Counted from the stretch's first letter, positions 24,928 through 34,371 are shown. The stretch: DNA of 40,838 nt from Campylobacteraceae bacterium (GCA_031268335.1 JAIRXG010000022.1:1-40838), one strand, 5' to 3'. The notes: generated from the sequence alone by a model not told the origin. Numbers and translations: made by a program.

Positions 24928-26112
24928 TTATATCTGATATTTTATGTAGCGCAATACGGAATATCGATAAGTCATAAAAGAAGGAATCAGCAAAGAGATA
25001 GATAAAACTATCATAAAAATCACAAAATATACCAAATCCTCCCATTCAAAAACTATCGGCAAAATAAAGCCTTGCTGCGCTGATATTTCGCGCGAGACAA
25101 AAACAGCGCTTAAAAATCCAAATAGAGTTCCGAAAATCATACCTATAAAAGCGATTAGCACCAAACCAAACCACACGAGCATAAATATACGATGAGCTGA
25201 CGCTCCAAAAGCCCTCAAAGCCGCAATATTTTTTGAACGAAATTTAAGATATATCGCCGAACTTGCCATCAAAACAATCAATGTTAAAATGCTGGATATG
25301 ACGCTTATATTTAAAAGCAATGCCCTTGCATCTCCCAAAATAGCGTAAATTCTTGCCAACACTTCCGCTGGAAATACAGCTTGGGTTAAATTTTGCTTAT
25401 ATAAAGAGCGAAGTTGATAAGCTCCGCTAACGCTTTTTGGTTTTATTACAATAGCCGATATAGGCATATTCTCTTCATATTCTTCTTGGTCATCCCCATT
25501 GTCTTTATGACGATGAATATCCCAAACGGATTTTATCGGCACAAATATAGCCCTATCCCATGCCGTACTGTCGCTTTTTAAAATACCTACCACCTCATAT
25601 TGCGTATCTTCATGTAAATGAGCGTCAAAACTATCCGCTTGATTATGAAGCGGCGTAAACTTATCGCCTATTTTGAGATTAGTGTGGATTCCGACTACAG
25701 CTTCATATGGCTTTTCAAAAATTCTGCCATGCGCCAAGGAACGTTCGCCGCCGTTTGTTACCAAAGTATCAATCGTACCTATTATGGGCGATTTTAGATA
25801 AAAATCCCCAAGAGCTATGGGAGCAGCCCATTTGGTCAAAGGGTTTGATGCTATCTCTTGATAATACTTACCGTCCAAAAGAGGCAATGGCGAATGCTGC
25901 AAATATACAACCGACAAAACAAGCTGTACCTCGCTACCGGCTGCTCCGACAATCAAATCTATATTTTCAGCAGCTTTAGCACTGCCAAGCCTCAATGCGC
26001 GTTCTTCAAGAGTAATAAATGTTCTAAAACAAACGGTTGCGGATATCAATACTATCAATACAAGACTTCCTATCCAAGCTCTTTTAAAATCAACCCATAT
26101 AAGTTTTAACAT
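24928..26112 (-). CDS. FtsX/MacB-type ABC transporter permease
   Basis: 394 residues with four membrane helices: one at the N-terminus (about 10-30) and three at the C-terminal end (about 270-290, 310-335, 355-385). A large periplasmic domain lies between (about 40-260), with the MacB-PCD stretch AHGRIFEKPYEAVVGIHTNLKIGDKF. A His/Asp-rich patch (HRHKDNGDDQEEYEEN near 200-215) is unusual and could bind metal. The partner ATPase gene overlaps by 7 bases. Such systems move lipoproteins or act as mechanotransmitters rather than classical importers. Confidence 0.87.
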   Translation of the reverse strand: MLKLIWVDFKRAWIGSLVLIVLISATVCFRTFITLEERALRLGSAKAAENIDLIVGAAGSEVQLVLSVVYLQHSPLPLLDGKYYQEIASNPLTKWAAPIALGDFYLKSPIIGTIDTLVTNGGERSLAHGRIFEKPYEAVVGIHTNLKIGDKFTPLHNQADSFDAHLHEDTQYEVVGILKSDSTAWDRAIFVPIKSVWDIHRHKDNGDDQEEYEENMPISAIVIKPKSVSGAYQLRSLYKQNLTQAVFPAEVLARIYAILGDARALLLNISVISSILTLIVLMASSAIYLKFRSKNIAALRAFGASAHRIFMLVWFGLVLIAFIGMIFGTLFGFLSAVFVSREISAQQGFILPIVFEWEDLVYFVIFMIVLSISLLIPSFMTYRYSVLRYIKYQI

Positions 26113-26777
26113 TCAAAAATCGCCTCTATCTTTTTGCCTTTTTTAAGCTCAAGTTTAAATTGTAAACTATTTGCCAAAACCAAATTATGCGTAACGCAAA
26201 TGAAAGTTTTATTTGTTTCATCAGATATTTTTAAAAGCAGTTTGCTTACCTCAGCGCTGTTTTTTGCATCGAGACTTGCCGTAGGTTCGTCCGCAACAAT
26301 AACTTCGGGATCATTTAAAAGTGCTCTTGCTATCGCAACTCTTTGCTTTTCGCCGCGAGAGAGAGTATCGACCCTTTGCAAATAGTTTTTAATATTTAAA
26401 GAAGAGAGTAAAAAAAGCGCTCTTTCTTTAAGTTCGGTAGATATGCCAAAACTAAGTCTTGTGGGTAGCAACACATTATCAAGCGCAGATAAACCCTCGT
26501 AAAGATAAAAATCTTGCATAATAAGTCCGATATTTTTACCTCTGAAAGCATCTCTTTGAAACTCATTTAAACTATTTAACGATACGCCGTCATAATATAT
26601 TTCCCCGCTATCCACTCTCTCTAAAGCGCACAAGCAATTCAAAAGCGTGCTTTTACCGCTTCCGGATTCGCCAATTACGGCAAGTTTTACGCCGCTTCCT
26701 ATTTTCAGCAAAGGAATATCAAGTACCGCTTGCCTTTCAAAACTCAACTTTACATTTTTTAAAAAAATATCACTCAT
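26106..26777 (-). CDS. ABC transporter ATP-binding protein (LolD/MacB-like)
   Basis: 223 residues. Walker A GESGSGKST is near residue 36, the Q-loop in IGLIMQDFYLYEGLS near 85, the signature LSRGEKQRVAIARAL near 140 and Walker B EVIVADEPTASLD near 160. The H-loop is CVTHN near 195. It powers the downstream FtsX/MacB permease, whose gene it overlaps. It in turn overlaps the small periplasmic protein gene by 8 bases. Confidence 0.93.
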   Translation of the reverse strand: MSDIFLKNVKLSFERQAVLDIPLLKIGSGVKLAVIGESGSGKSTLLNCLCALERVDSGEIYYDGVSLNSLNEFQRDAFRGKNIGLIMQDFYLYEGLSALDNVLLPTRLSFGISTELKERALFLLSSLNIKNYLQRVDTLSRGEKQRVAIARALLNDPEVIVADEPTASLDAKNSAEVSKLLLKISDETNKTFICVTHNLVLANSLQFKLELKKGKKIEAIFEC

Positions 26778-27201
26778 AAACTTTAAAAACGGCGTCCCTT
26801 AAACGCAATAAACTGACAAATCCGCTGTTTGAATCTGTCCATGAACCATACTCAAGCACACCTTGTACATGTATAATGGCATTGTATTGAACAAAAGTTT
26901 GGCGTTTTTTCAAATATACCACCAAAATATCGGCAGGCCAATCAGCATCCGAAGAACAAAACGGACATAAGGACATAGGCATTTTTGTAAGTACAAAAAA
27001 GTCAGATTCCACTTTTAAAGGCGGGGCCATAAAGCCGTCTACTGCGACTCTTTCCCCCGCCAAATCTTTGACCTTATCTGAAAAAACAAGTCCAAGAACT
27101 CCGATACTCGAATAAAATTCGTCAAATTTCAAACTCTTTTCGGCATACATGTAACAATGCAAAAAAGATAAAAGCAGTATGGCTGTGCAAAAACGCTTCA
27201 T
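26770..27201 (-). CDS. Small periplasmic protein, resembles DUF3299
   Basis: 143 residues from ATG 27201, chosen because MKRFCTAILLLSFLHCYMYA is a good signal peptide. A longer frame to 27240 would run into the phosphatase gene. The body has LVFSDKVKDLAGERVAVDGFMAPPL and then MSLCPFCSSDADWPADILVVYL, similar in layout to the DUF3299 family (L-G-x-V-x-l-x-GFM then Cys-containing loop). The CPFC pair could be redox active or bind metal. It begins 1 base after the phosphatase stop and overlaps the ABC ATPase gene, so it is likely a substrate-side partner of the transporter. Confidence 0.6.
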   Translation of the reverse strand: MKRFCTAILLLSFLHCYMYAEKSLKFDEFYSSIGVLGLVFSDKVKDLAGERVAVDGFMAPPLKVESDFFVLTKMPMSLCPFCSSDADWPADILVVYLKKRQTFVQYNAIIHVQGVLEYGSWTDSNSGFVSLLRLRDAVFKVYE

Positions 27202-27202
27202 A

Positions 27203-28960
27203 TTACTTTTTATTATGACCGATAGCAAGTGCGTTGACAATAACTTTAAATATCTCCGTATTGTCCATATAACCTTTTATCGCCTCGCCCCCTGGTCCAA
27301 ATGCTTGCACAACCATATCATCAACCGAATGTACGCCCGTGTCTTGACTTCGCGGAATATTGCCTTCTCTAAATACGGCTCCTTCAACATTTTTATAAGC
27401 TGCGTTAGCCACATATTCATCTTTTTCGTTTTTAATAGCAGGCGTAAATTGGGCGTCCAACTTAGGTTTAAAAGTCTCGTAGTGGTCCGGGAAATTATTA
27501 ATAAACACTGCCAATCTTTTTGAAACATTAGGAGTATCGGGATATCCGTCTTTATTTTCATCTTGATAGTTAGGAAATCCGGCTTCCGCATAAACACCAA
27601 CCTTTTCGCGCATCTCGTTGGCAGGTTTACTATCGTCAACAGTGCCTATAATAGAAATTCCATGAGTATGGTCTCCTAAAACAATAATCAACGTATCAGG
27701 ATTTTTCTTCGCAAACTCTTTAGCTATTCCCACAGACTTATCAAGCATTATAGTATCGTAAAACGCCCTTTCCCAATCAAGCGGATGCGTGGCTTTATCT
27801 ATCAAAGCAGCTTCAACCATCAAAAAAAATCCATCTTTATTTTTTGAAAGCACGTCCAAAGCTGCGGCCGTCATTTGCGTTAAATCCGGTTGATTTGGAA
27901 AGTTTTTGGTAACTTCATTTTTCAAGATACGCCTATCAAGAACACCGTCCATATTTCCGCTGTGAAAAAGTCCGAGAAGTTTTTTCGCATTTTTGCTTTT
28001 CTCTTTTAATTCATCAGCGTCGGTAGCAAGCGCAAAACCGTCATTTTGAAACTTCTCTATATAGTTTATATCGTCTTTACGTTTTGAACCAGGTGTCGAT
28101 TTTGGCAAAAAATATGCCGAACCGCCGCCAAGTATAACATCGGGTTTTACATTGTAAAACATTTCTACTATCTCGTTTTTATCGGCTCTTCTTCTTGTAT
28201 GCGAAACAACGGCGGCAGGCGTGGCGTCTTCTAATTCCGCATCACTTACTACGCCTATAGCTTTATTTGACGTTCTCCTGATGAGCTCTCCTAATGTCTC
28301 TTGTTTAGGGTGACTTAACGAATCTTTCGCACGGCTTATATAGACTCCAAGAGCGTTAACTCCGGATTTGTGTCCCGTCATATATGCACTCATTGTGTTT
28401 GCGCTGTCCGCTGCTATCGAATCCGTACTTGACGTACCCACAAACGCCATATATGGAAAATCGTCTATAAATAGACGCCCATTAGTCTTTCCTTCGCCAA
28501 TCCCTTTGGAAAAAATTCTAGCTCCCGTGCGATGAGCAACCGAAAGACCGTCGCCGACAAATAAAATAACATTTTTAGCTTTTGGTTTTGAGGGCGGCGC
28601 GTATACGCTCCAAGCAACTTCGCTTAATTTGCCGTTCGCGATAACTTGAACTTTATATTCTCCCTCTTTATCTATAGAGACATTTCTTAAAAGCAGCGAT
28701 GAAGCTCCTAAACCATCCTCATTGTCAATAAACTCACCCTCTTTATTAAAAACGTCTTTATATTGCTTCCCGTTTATCAAAACCTTAAAATCGCTTTTTG
28801 CAAGTTGTTTATCAAACTCAACTTTAAAGTCAAATTTCCCGCCTCTTAACATAACAGCCCTATCTATCGGATATATCGTATCGGCAAAAACTGCGCCATG
28901 CGAGATAAACAACAACAAACCTACAGTTTGAACTGCCCGTTTTACACTACAAATTCTCAT
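27203..28960 (-). CDS. Secreted alkaline phosphatase with N-terminal Ig-like domain
   Basis: 585 residues from ATG 28960 (AAAGGAG 7 bases upstream); the longer frame to 28990 lacks a site. A signal peptide (to about residue 27, FADTIYP) precedes an Ig-like domain (about 35-125). The phosphatase core has NVILFVGDGLS near 130 (metal Asp), AADSANTMSAYMTGHKSGVN near 185 with the nucleophile Ser, and LGDHTHGI near 427 (metal Asp and His). It frees phosphate from organic esters in the periplasm. It lies between the phytase-like gene (19 bases) and the DUF3299-like gene (1 base). Confidence 0.9.
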   Translation of the reverse strand: MRICSVKRAVQTVGLLLFISHGAVFADTIYPIDRAVMLRGGKFDFKVEFDKQLAKSDFKVLINGKQYKDVFNKEGEFIDNEDGLGASSLLLRNVSIDKEGEYKVQVIANGKLSEVAWSVYAPPSKPKAKNVILFVGDGLSVAHRTGARIFSKGIGEGKTNGRLFIDDFPYMAFVGTSSTDSIAADSANTMSAYMTGHKSGVNALGVYISRAKDSLSHPKQETLGELIRRTSNKAIGVVSDAELEDATPAAVVSHTRRRADKNEIVEMFYNVKPDVILGGGSAYFLPKSTPGSKRKDDINYIEKFQNDGFALATDADELKEKSKNAKKLLGLFHSGNMDGVLDRRILKNEVTKNFPNQPDLTQMTAAALDVLSKNKDGFFLMVEAALIDKATHPLDWERAFYDTIMLDKSVGIAKEFAKKNPDTLIIVLGDHTHGISIIGTVDDSKPANEMREKVGVYAEAGFPNYQDENKDGYPDTPNVSKRLAVFINNFPDHYETFKPKLDAQFTPAIKNEKDEYVANAAYKNVEGAVFREGNIPRSQDTGVHSVDDMVVQAFGPGGEAIKGYMDNTEIFKVIVNALAIGHNKK

Positions 28961-28979
28961 ACTATGCTCCTTTAACTTG

Positions 28980-30323
28980 TTAATTTGCATTTAAAAAATC
29001 TCCTACGTCTAATAATATAAGTTCATTATCATCAGCCAAATTTGGCTCTCTGCTACTTGAAAATGGTAAATTATTATCATTGCCTACTATAATGTGATTT
29101 TTATCAACTATATCAACATTCTCTATCGTAAAAAACGGAAATTTAAAAACTCCCTCACTCAAAGGTTTTCGCGATAGTTTATTTGGGTCTTGTATATTCA
29201 ACAAATCTATATAAGCGATTTTCTCCACATTTCTTCCCATATTTGAATGGTCTAACTTTATAAGATAAATGCGCTTGAATAATGGAAGATTGCCAAAACA
29301 ACTACTTTTATCCTGTTTTATTTGGCAAGCTTTTTCAACAATACCTTCACCGTTATCACGCTCAATGACTAAACCTCTATCTTTGCTTATCATATTAAAA
29401 TCGCCTATCGCGTTGCCATTTTTCTCCAACGGATATTTCCAAAAATTACCGCTCCATCTCTCATTTTTGATATCAAACTCCAAAATACGCAAATACTCTT
29501 GTTTGTTATCGTTTTCATAACCATTTTGTCCGTAAAGAGCTCCTTCCAACAAGGCGTATAATTTATCGTCCGACATAGCCATGCCCTCAAACCCTTTTGA
29601 GCGTTTTACTTCAAAAACATTTTTATCTCCAGGACTATCGGGTGTTTTTATCGCATAATGGTCGGGCGAATGTATAACCTTTCCGTCCACAAGCGTCTCA
29701 AAAATAGCCAATATCTTGCCATTCATATCAGCCTTTATAAGATATGGTCCAAATTCGTCTCCTATCCACAAAACGTTGTTTGCTATTTGAAAACTTTCAG
29801 TATCAAAATCAGCCCCAGTCAAATATCGCTTAACGCTCCCTTCATTTACGATATGAAAAGGAATTTTTTTATCTTCGTCATGTAGAAAAATTGTCTCCAA
29901 AAGCTTAAGTTTTCCATTTTTAAAATCAACGCTATAATGATTCAGATAAAGCATAAAATCGGGCGAATTTGCTTTTGAACCCATGCCGTTATCAGTCAAA
30001 AGCCACAAAGTGCCGTCTTCCATATATTTTATGCCCGAATGTCCCTGAAGCGGCTGCCCCTCAAAAGGCGAAAATACGTTTGTCGGTCGACCATCCGACA
30101 ATCCTTCAACCGAAAATACTTTGTCCGTTCTTTGTAGAGTCGCGTATTTTCCGCTTATTTTTAAACTCTTGGGCGCATCTTCTGGCGCTTTAATGAAAGA
30201 TTTTGCCTCAAGTACAATATGACTTGCCAAACTTGACGAATACTCTTTAGCGCTTGCGCCAAATAATCCGACGACACAGCTAATTATTGCCGCGCCTAAA
30301 AAAAGAACTCTTTCGTTTAACAT
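28980..30323 (-). CDS. Esterase-like phytase-family periplasmic protein
   Basis: 447 residues with a signal peptide (to about 25, ending GASA). The beta-propeller family PF13449 is recognised from GHSGIKYMEDGTLWLLTDNGMGSK near 95, GADFDTESFQIANNVLWIGDEFGPYLIK near 170 and SKGFEGMAMSDDKLYALLEG near 245. Members are annotated as phytase-like esterases, but the activity has rarely been shown. GAGGAGC precedes the ATG. It heads the operon with alkaline phosphatase, suggesting use of organophosphates. Confidence 0.85.
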   Translation of the reverse strand: MLNERVLFLGAAIISCVVGLFGASAKEYSSSLASHIVLEAKSFIKAPEDAPKSLKISGKYATLQRTDKVFSVEGLSDGRPTNVFSPFEGQPLQGHSGIKYMEDGTLWLLTDNGMGSKANSPDFMLYLNHYSVDFKNGKLKLLETIFLHDEDKKIPFHIVNEGSVKRYLTGADFDTESFQIANNVLWIGDEFGPYLIKADMNGKILAIFETLVDGKVIHSPDHYAIKTPDSPGDKNVFEVKRSKGFEGMAMSDDKLYALLEGALYGQNGYENDNKQEYLRILEFDIKNERWSGNFWKYPLEKNGNAIGDFNMISKDRGLVIERDNGEGIVEKACQIKQDKSSCFGNLPLFKRIYLIKLDHSNMGRNVEKIAYIDLLNIQDPNKLSRKPLSEGVFKFPFFTIENVDIVDKNHIIVGNDNNLPFSSSREPNLADDNELILLDVGDFLNAN

Positions 30324-30781
30324 AAAAAACGCTCCTCTTAACTCTTACGTGTAAATGATTTTTATATCAAAAGGCGCAAAATCATTTTTGAAATTTTGCA
30401 TAAAAGTTATTACAAAATTACTACGAGAAGAGTATTGGCTCTTTACATGTAAGAATAGATACGGAAGATATTTTGAAAATTTTGCCTATTAGCAAAGATT
30501 TGAAAGCTCAAAAAAGCTTGTTATCGGCAAAGTCAAAAATTGCGCCGATTTGGTCTTTATATGTAAAAGCGATAAAAGCTAAATGATATAAATGATAAAA
30601 CTATTTAAAAAGTTCGCGATGCTTAAATGTTGAGTTGTAATATACTACATGTAAGTTGCTATAGGACAATGCGGATTTACATGGAGAGGTAATATACTAA
30701 CATGTAGCCTTGTTACTTGTCTTGCATACAGCATTGTCTTTATACTGTGGATTAAAATACGTTACATGTGAGAACAAAATT
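30324..30781. other. Gene-free spacer with a second cluster of ACATGT palindromes
   Basis: 458 bases between ogt and the phytase operon, both minus strand. ACATGT is at 30445, 30647, 30700 and 30764, with near copies TTATATGTAAAA (about 30558) and TTTACATGGAG (about 30675). The proximal 100 bases before 30323 would hold the operon promoter; TTGATATAAAAATCA on the minus strand near 30356-30370 is a candidate -10 region. I could not identify a Pho box. No gene is supported. Confidence 0.55.
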
Positions 30782-31282
30782 TTAATAATTGAAATTTACA
30801 CCTTCAAGTTCAAGCAAAAACCGCTTTTTGTCAACTCCGCCTGCATAACCTATGAGCATGCCGTTTGAGCCTAAAACTCTATGACAAGGAATCAATATTG
30901 ATATTGGATTGTGTCCCACTGCGCCGCCTACGGCTTGAGCTGACATTTTTGATAATCCGAGTGATAACTCTTTAGCTATTTCGCCATAAGTTACACTCTG
31001 TCCATACTCAATTTGTCTTAAAATCTCCCAAACCTTTTTTTGAAAAGGTGTTCCTGCTAAAAATAGCGGCAAATCACAAATCTCTTTCGCTCCGTCAAAG
31101 TATTTGTCTATCCAAATATTTAAAGATTTGAACAGATAATGCTCTTTCGTCTCTATCCACTTATCTTTGTTTGGATAGTATTTTTGCCCCTCAAACCAAA
31201 GTCCCGTGATTGCATCCTCATTCCTTGCCGCTCTCATTTTTCCAAGCGGAGTGTCAATAAGGCAAGTATAAATATCGCTCAT
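30782..31282 (-). CDS. ogt: Methylated-DNA--protein-cysteine methyltransferase
   Basis: 166 residues. The acceptor-Cys motif is ILIPCHRVLGSNG near residue 132, preceded by the helix-turn-helix VTYGEIAKELSLGLSKMSAQAVGGAVGHNP. The C-terminus GYAGGVDKKRFLLELEG completes the family pattern. It removes alkyl groups from O6-alkylguanine by suicide transfer. AGAGGGGAA precedes the ATG. It appears to be a single-gene unit. Confidence 0.93.
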   Translation of the reverse strand: MSDIYTCLIDTPLGKMRAARNEDAITGLWFEGQKYYPNKDKWIETKEHYLFKSLNIWIDKYFDGAKEICDLPLFLAGTPFQKKVWEILRQIEYGQSVTYGEIAKELSLGLSKMSAQAVGGAVGHNPISILIPCHRVLGSNGMLIGYAGGVDKKRFLLELEGVNFNY

Positions 31283-31483
31283 AAAATTCCCCTCTTATCG
31301 CTATTTTATATTATTCGTATGACTCTCGTCGTTTTTAAAATTGCAAATCATATATCAATAAAATTCTCTTTTTAAATAATATCAAAATGTAAAACTTAGA
31401 AATCATAACCATAAATAATAAATTAAAATCGCTATTATCTATTGCTTAAAAATAGGTGTGCATATCCAACATTTTAATATGTT
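31283..31483. other. Intergenic spacer upstream of ogt
   Basis: 201 bases, AT-rich. It holds the ogt leader and the tail of the M50 transcript. An ACATGT site (31486-31491) sits across the M50 stop codon at its edge. Nothing else is seen. Confidence 0.4.
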
Positions 31484-32188
31484 CTACATGTAAGAAAGCA
31501 TATCGTATACTTTGCTTGACATAACGGACAGATATGCAAGCAAGCCAAAGTAAAGCAAACCATATTCTACACGTTTAGCAAAAGGTACATCGTAATATTT
31601 TTCGTTCATATCTCTTTTACCTCTTAGCGAATTCCAAATATGCGGCGCGGCAAGAATAATCATAAGTATCAAGATAGGACTTGGACGCCACAAAAATACT
31701 CCCACAAGTATAGGGGCGCCCACAAACCACATTTTGCGAGATATTGCGGCTGTTATACGACCGCCATCAAACGGCGGAAGAGGAATCAAGTTAAAAAGAT
31801 TTATAAAAAATCCGGCATACGATATAGCCAAAAACAGATTGCTCCCGCTATTTAAAGCCCAAAGATAACATGCAAAAGCCGCGATAGTGCCAATAAATGG
31901 ACCTGCTATGCCGATGTAGGCTTCATCCTCTGCTTTTAACGGCAATTCTTTTAGAGCTATCCACGCGCCTACAAACGGTATAAATGTCGGCGCGCCTACA
32001 TTTAATCCAAGCTTTTTTGCCGCCAAATAATGCCCCATTTCGTGAAAAAATATCAACAGCACAAACCCCAATGCATATCTCCAGCCAAAAATCAACGAAT
32101 ATGCAAAAATGGACACCAACATACTTCCGCTCGTTGTAAGAATTTTGCCGAATTTCAATCCGCTAAAAAGCAAAAGCAGTAATTTCAT
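31484..32188 (-). CDS. M50 family intramembrane metalloprotease
   Basis: 234 residues with five to six hydrophobic helices. HEMGH (His49, Glu50, His53) is the zinc motif inside a helix, and LIPLPPFDGGR near 138-148 supplies the third ligand Asp. This is the short site-2-protease type without PDZ domain. It may cleave membrane-bound regulators. It overlaps the DUF2167 gene by 4 bases (ATGA), so the two act together or are at least co-translated. Confidence 0.88.
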   Translation of the reverse strand: MKLLLLLFSGLKFGKILTTSGSMLVSIFAYSLIFGWRYALGFVLLIFFHEMGHYLAAKKLGLNVGAPTFIPFVGAWIALKELPLKAEDEAYIGIAGPFIGTIAAFACYLWALNSGSNLFLAISYAGFFINLFNLIPLPPFDGGRITAAISRKMWFVGAPILVGVFLWRPSPILILMIILAAPHIWNSLRGKRDMNEKYYDVPFAKRVEYGLLYFGLLAYLSVMSSKVYDMLSYM

Positions 32189-33090
32189 ACGTTCTTGTCG
32201 TCTTTAGAATGTTTATCGTCATCGTTTGTATTTTCGGTACTGTTTTTATTCTTAAAAAACTTTTTAAAACCCACACCAAACGCAATCAACGCAATGATTA
32301 AAATTTTCCAAAATTTCACCAAAAGCACGCCTGCTGCTGCCAAAATACCCAACTTTTTTGCAGCAACTCCGCCTATCAACGCTGCCAAGCCAAACTCTGC
32401 GATATAGTCGGTTTTTGAGTCAAAATCCTCATATCGCTTGCCATCGTTAAAATAAGTTGAAGCTAAAAGTTCCTTTGCAAACGGTTTATTTTGTCCGACA
32501 CTTTCCATATCCGTTACCAGATTTAACGACAAATATCCTTCGCGCCCCAAAAGATAAGTGTTATAATTTACACCCTGTTCGCTCAAAGGCGCATTCGAAC
32601 CTTTATCTCGCAATGAAGCAGACCATATAAGACGATGCGCATCACTATCATAAAAAGGCGTCTCAACCCATCCTAAAACTTCAATCGCATTAAAACCTCT
32701 TTGCACACGCTCTTTATTTGCAAATTCCGTGCCCTTTTTCAAACCCTCCAAAAGTTCATCCGTATCCCAATTTTTAGCGTCGCTGTCTTTGATATAACCT
32801 GTTTTGAAAAAATCAATCGTTATAAATCCAACTATTTTATCGCTCAAAACAAGTCCTAAAAACTCATCTCCTATCGTATTGCCAATCGAATACATCAAAC
32901 GCGCAGCGAGCTCTTTTGGCACAAAATAAAAACCTTCCGGCAGTCTTAGAACAGCTTGATCCGTAAGTTCCACATTGCCCACTTGCGCAAGTTTTGAAAT
33001 ATCTAACATTATATCTTCAATCTCTTGCGCGTTAATTTCCATAGAAGCTGCAAACAGCAGCGCTATCAAAACTTTTATAAAACTTTTCAA
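32185..33090 (-). CDS. DUF2167 membrane-anchored protein
   Basis: 301 residues. A signal peptide (to about 21, INAQ) precedes a periplasmic domain (about 30-220) with family pieces LRLPEGFYFVPKE, WLGWVETPFYDSDAHRLIWS-like (VLGWVETPFYDSDAHRLIWS) and YFNDGKRYEDFDSKTDYIAEFGLAALIGG. Two or three hydrophobic stretches (about 230-275) and a charged Asn/Asp/Lys tail end it. The start is TTG 33090 with AGGAGT at good spacing. Function of the family is unknown. Coupled to the M50 protease gene. Confidence 0.82.
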   Translation of the reverse strand: MKSFIKVLIALLFAASMEINAQEIEDIMLDISKLAQVGNVELTDQAVLRLPEGFYFVPKELAARLMYSIGNTIGDEFLGLVLSDKIVGFITIDFFKTGYIKDSDAKNWDTDELLEGLKKGTEFANKERVQRGFNAIEVLGWVETPFYDSDAHRLIWSASLRDKGSNAPLSEQGVNYNTYLLGREGYLSLNLVTDMESVGQNKPFAKELLASTYFNDGKRYEDFDSKTDYIAEFGLAALIGGVAAKKLGILAAAGVLLVKFWKILIIALIAFGVGFKKFFKNKNSTENTNDDDKHSKDDKNV

Positions 33091-33120
33091 CTTATACTCC
33101 TAAAAAATGGTTTTCAAAAC

Positions 33121-34350
33121 TTAACATATCTCTTCGCCGTCTATAAAAACTCTATGAGCGGTTTGCGTTTGCAAAATGATTTGTAAAGGAAGCTGCGAAA
33201 TGTCGGAAGGAGTCTCTTTTAAATTTAAAGCGATCATGTCGGCGTCAAATCCTTTTTCCAATCTGCCTTTATTCAGACCAAGAGCTTTAGCTCCCTCACA
33301 TGTAGACGCCTTTAACAGCAAAACAGCCAAATTTTCGAGAGGAAAAGATTGGTGTACAAAAAGCGCCGCTCTCATTTCATCCCACAAATTTAAGCTTATA
33401 TTTGAGCTAAGTCCGTCTGTTCCCAAAAGTAAAGGCACATTTGTTTTTTGAACTTTTCTTATGTCTAAAGCCCCCGTTCCTAAAAACGTATTTGAGCGCG
33501 GACAATGAATAACGGAGCTTTTTTGTTTCGATATTATCTCAAGTTCGTCGTCTTTAGTATGAACAGCGTGCACAAAAAGCGTTTTTATATCATAAAAAAG
33601 TTCTAAAAACTCTTTTGAAGTTGCCATAGGACATGCATGAGGATTAAAACTTTTCATAAATTCGCCCATCATTCCGCTGCCATTGTCAAGCCATTTTCGC
33701 TCATATAACGATTCCATAAAATGAGCCGCTACATGTACGCCCTCATCTCTTGCTATATTTAATGCCTTGCGCGCTAAAACAGGATGTGTTGAATATGGCG
33801 AATGAATGGAAATAGCAGGCGTAAAAGAGCTGCTTTTAGCCGCTTTCGCCTCATAATATCTACTCTTAAAATCGCCAAAAAGAGCATCTAACACGGGCGG
33901 ATTTGAACCTATAGCCTCAACAAAATAGACTACATGTAAAGGAGTTTTCACACAAGAAGCAAAATCGAGTCCGAAACTGCTTATCGCGCCTATAGCCGTA
34001 ACGCCGCTTTTTAAAACATCTTGCAATACGCTCTTTATCAACTCTTCATCGCATCTAATTTGCAACTCTTCGCGCGAAGTTATGACGCTTTTCAACCACA
34101 ACATAAAATCGCCCAATTTTAACGTAGCGACATTTGCGGAAAATTCAAGATGCACATGTGAGTTGATGAGTCCGGGCATCAAAATAGAATTTTTGGGAAG
34201 TTTTTCAATTTCGGCATTTTTGTATTTTGCCGTCAATTTATCCGCCTCTGCAACCTCTATAATTTTACCGTCAAAACATACGCCGCCATTTTCAATAATC
34301 TTAAATTCATCATTACATGTAAATACAAAATCGCTCAAAAGCACTTTCAT
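33121..34350 (-). CDS. mqnF: Aminodeoxyfutalosine deaminase-like amidohydrolase (MqnF)
   Basis: 409 residues from ATG 34350 (MKVLLSDFVFTCNDEF), which has AAGGA 5 bases upstream; a longer frame to 34440 would enter the divergent promoter region. Metal ligands: INSHVHLEFS (His-x-His), VAAHFMES, FVHAVHTKDDEL and LLGTDGLSSN. This ATZ/TRZ-type deaminase matches the Campylobacterota enzyme that deaminates 6-amino-6-deoxyfutalosine in the menaquinone route (H. pylori HP0267 type). S-adenosylhomocysteine or guanine-type deamination is the alternative. It belongs to the same pathway as mqnC above. Confidence 0.82.
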   Translation of the reverse strand: MKVLLSDFVFTCNDEFKIIENGGVCFDGKIIEVAEADKLTAKYKNAEIEKLPKNSILMPGLINSHVHLEFSANVATLKLGDFMLWLKSVITSREELQIRCDEELIKSVLQDVLKSGVTAIGAISSFGLDFASCVKTPLHVVYFVEAIGSNPPVLDALFGDFKSRYYEAKAAKSSSFTPAISIHSPYSTHPVLARKALNIARDEGVHVAAHFMESLYERKWLDNGSGMMGEFMKSFNPHACPMATSKEFLELFYDIKTLFVHAVHTKDDELEIISKQKSSVIHCPRSNTFLGTGALDIRKVQKTNVPLLLGTDGLSSNISLNLWDEMRAALFVHQSFPLENLAVLLLKASTCEGAKALGLNKGRLEKGFDADMIALNLKETPSDISQLPLQIILQTQTAHRVFIDGEEIC

Positions 34351-34371
34351 AAATATCCTTTTAAAAAAGAA

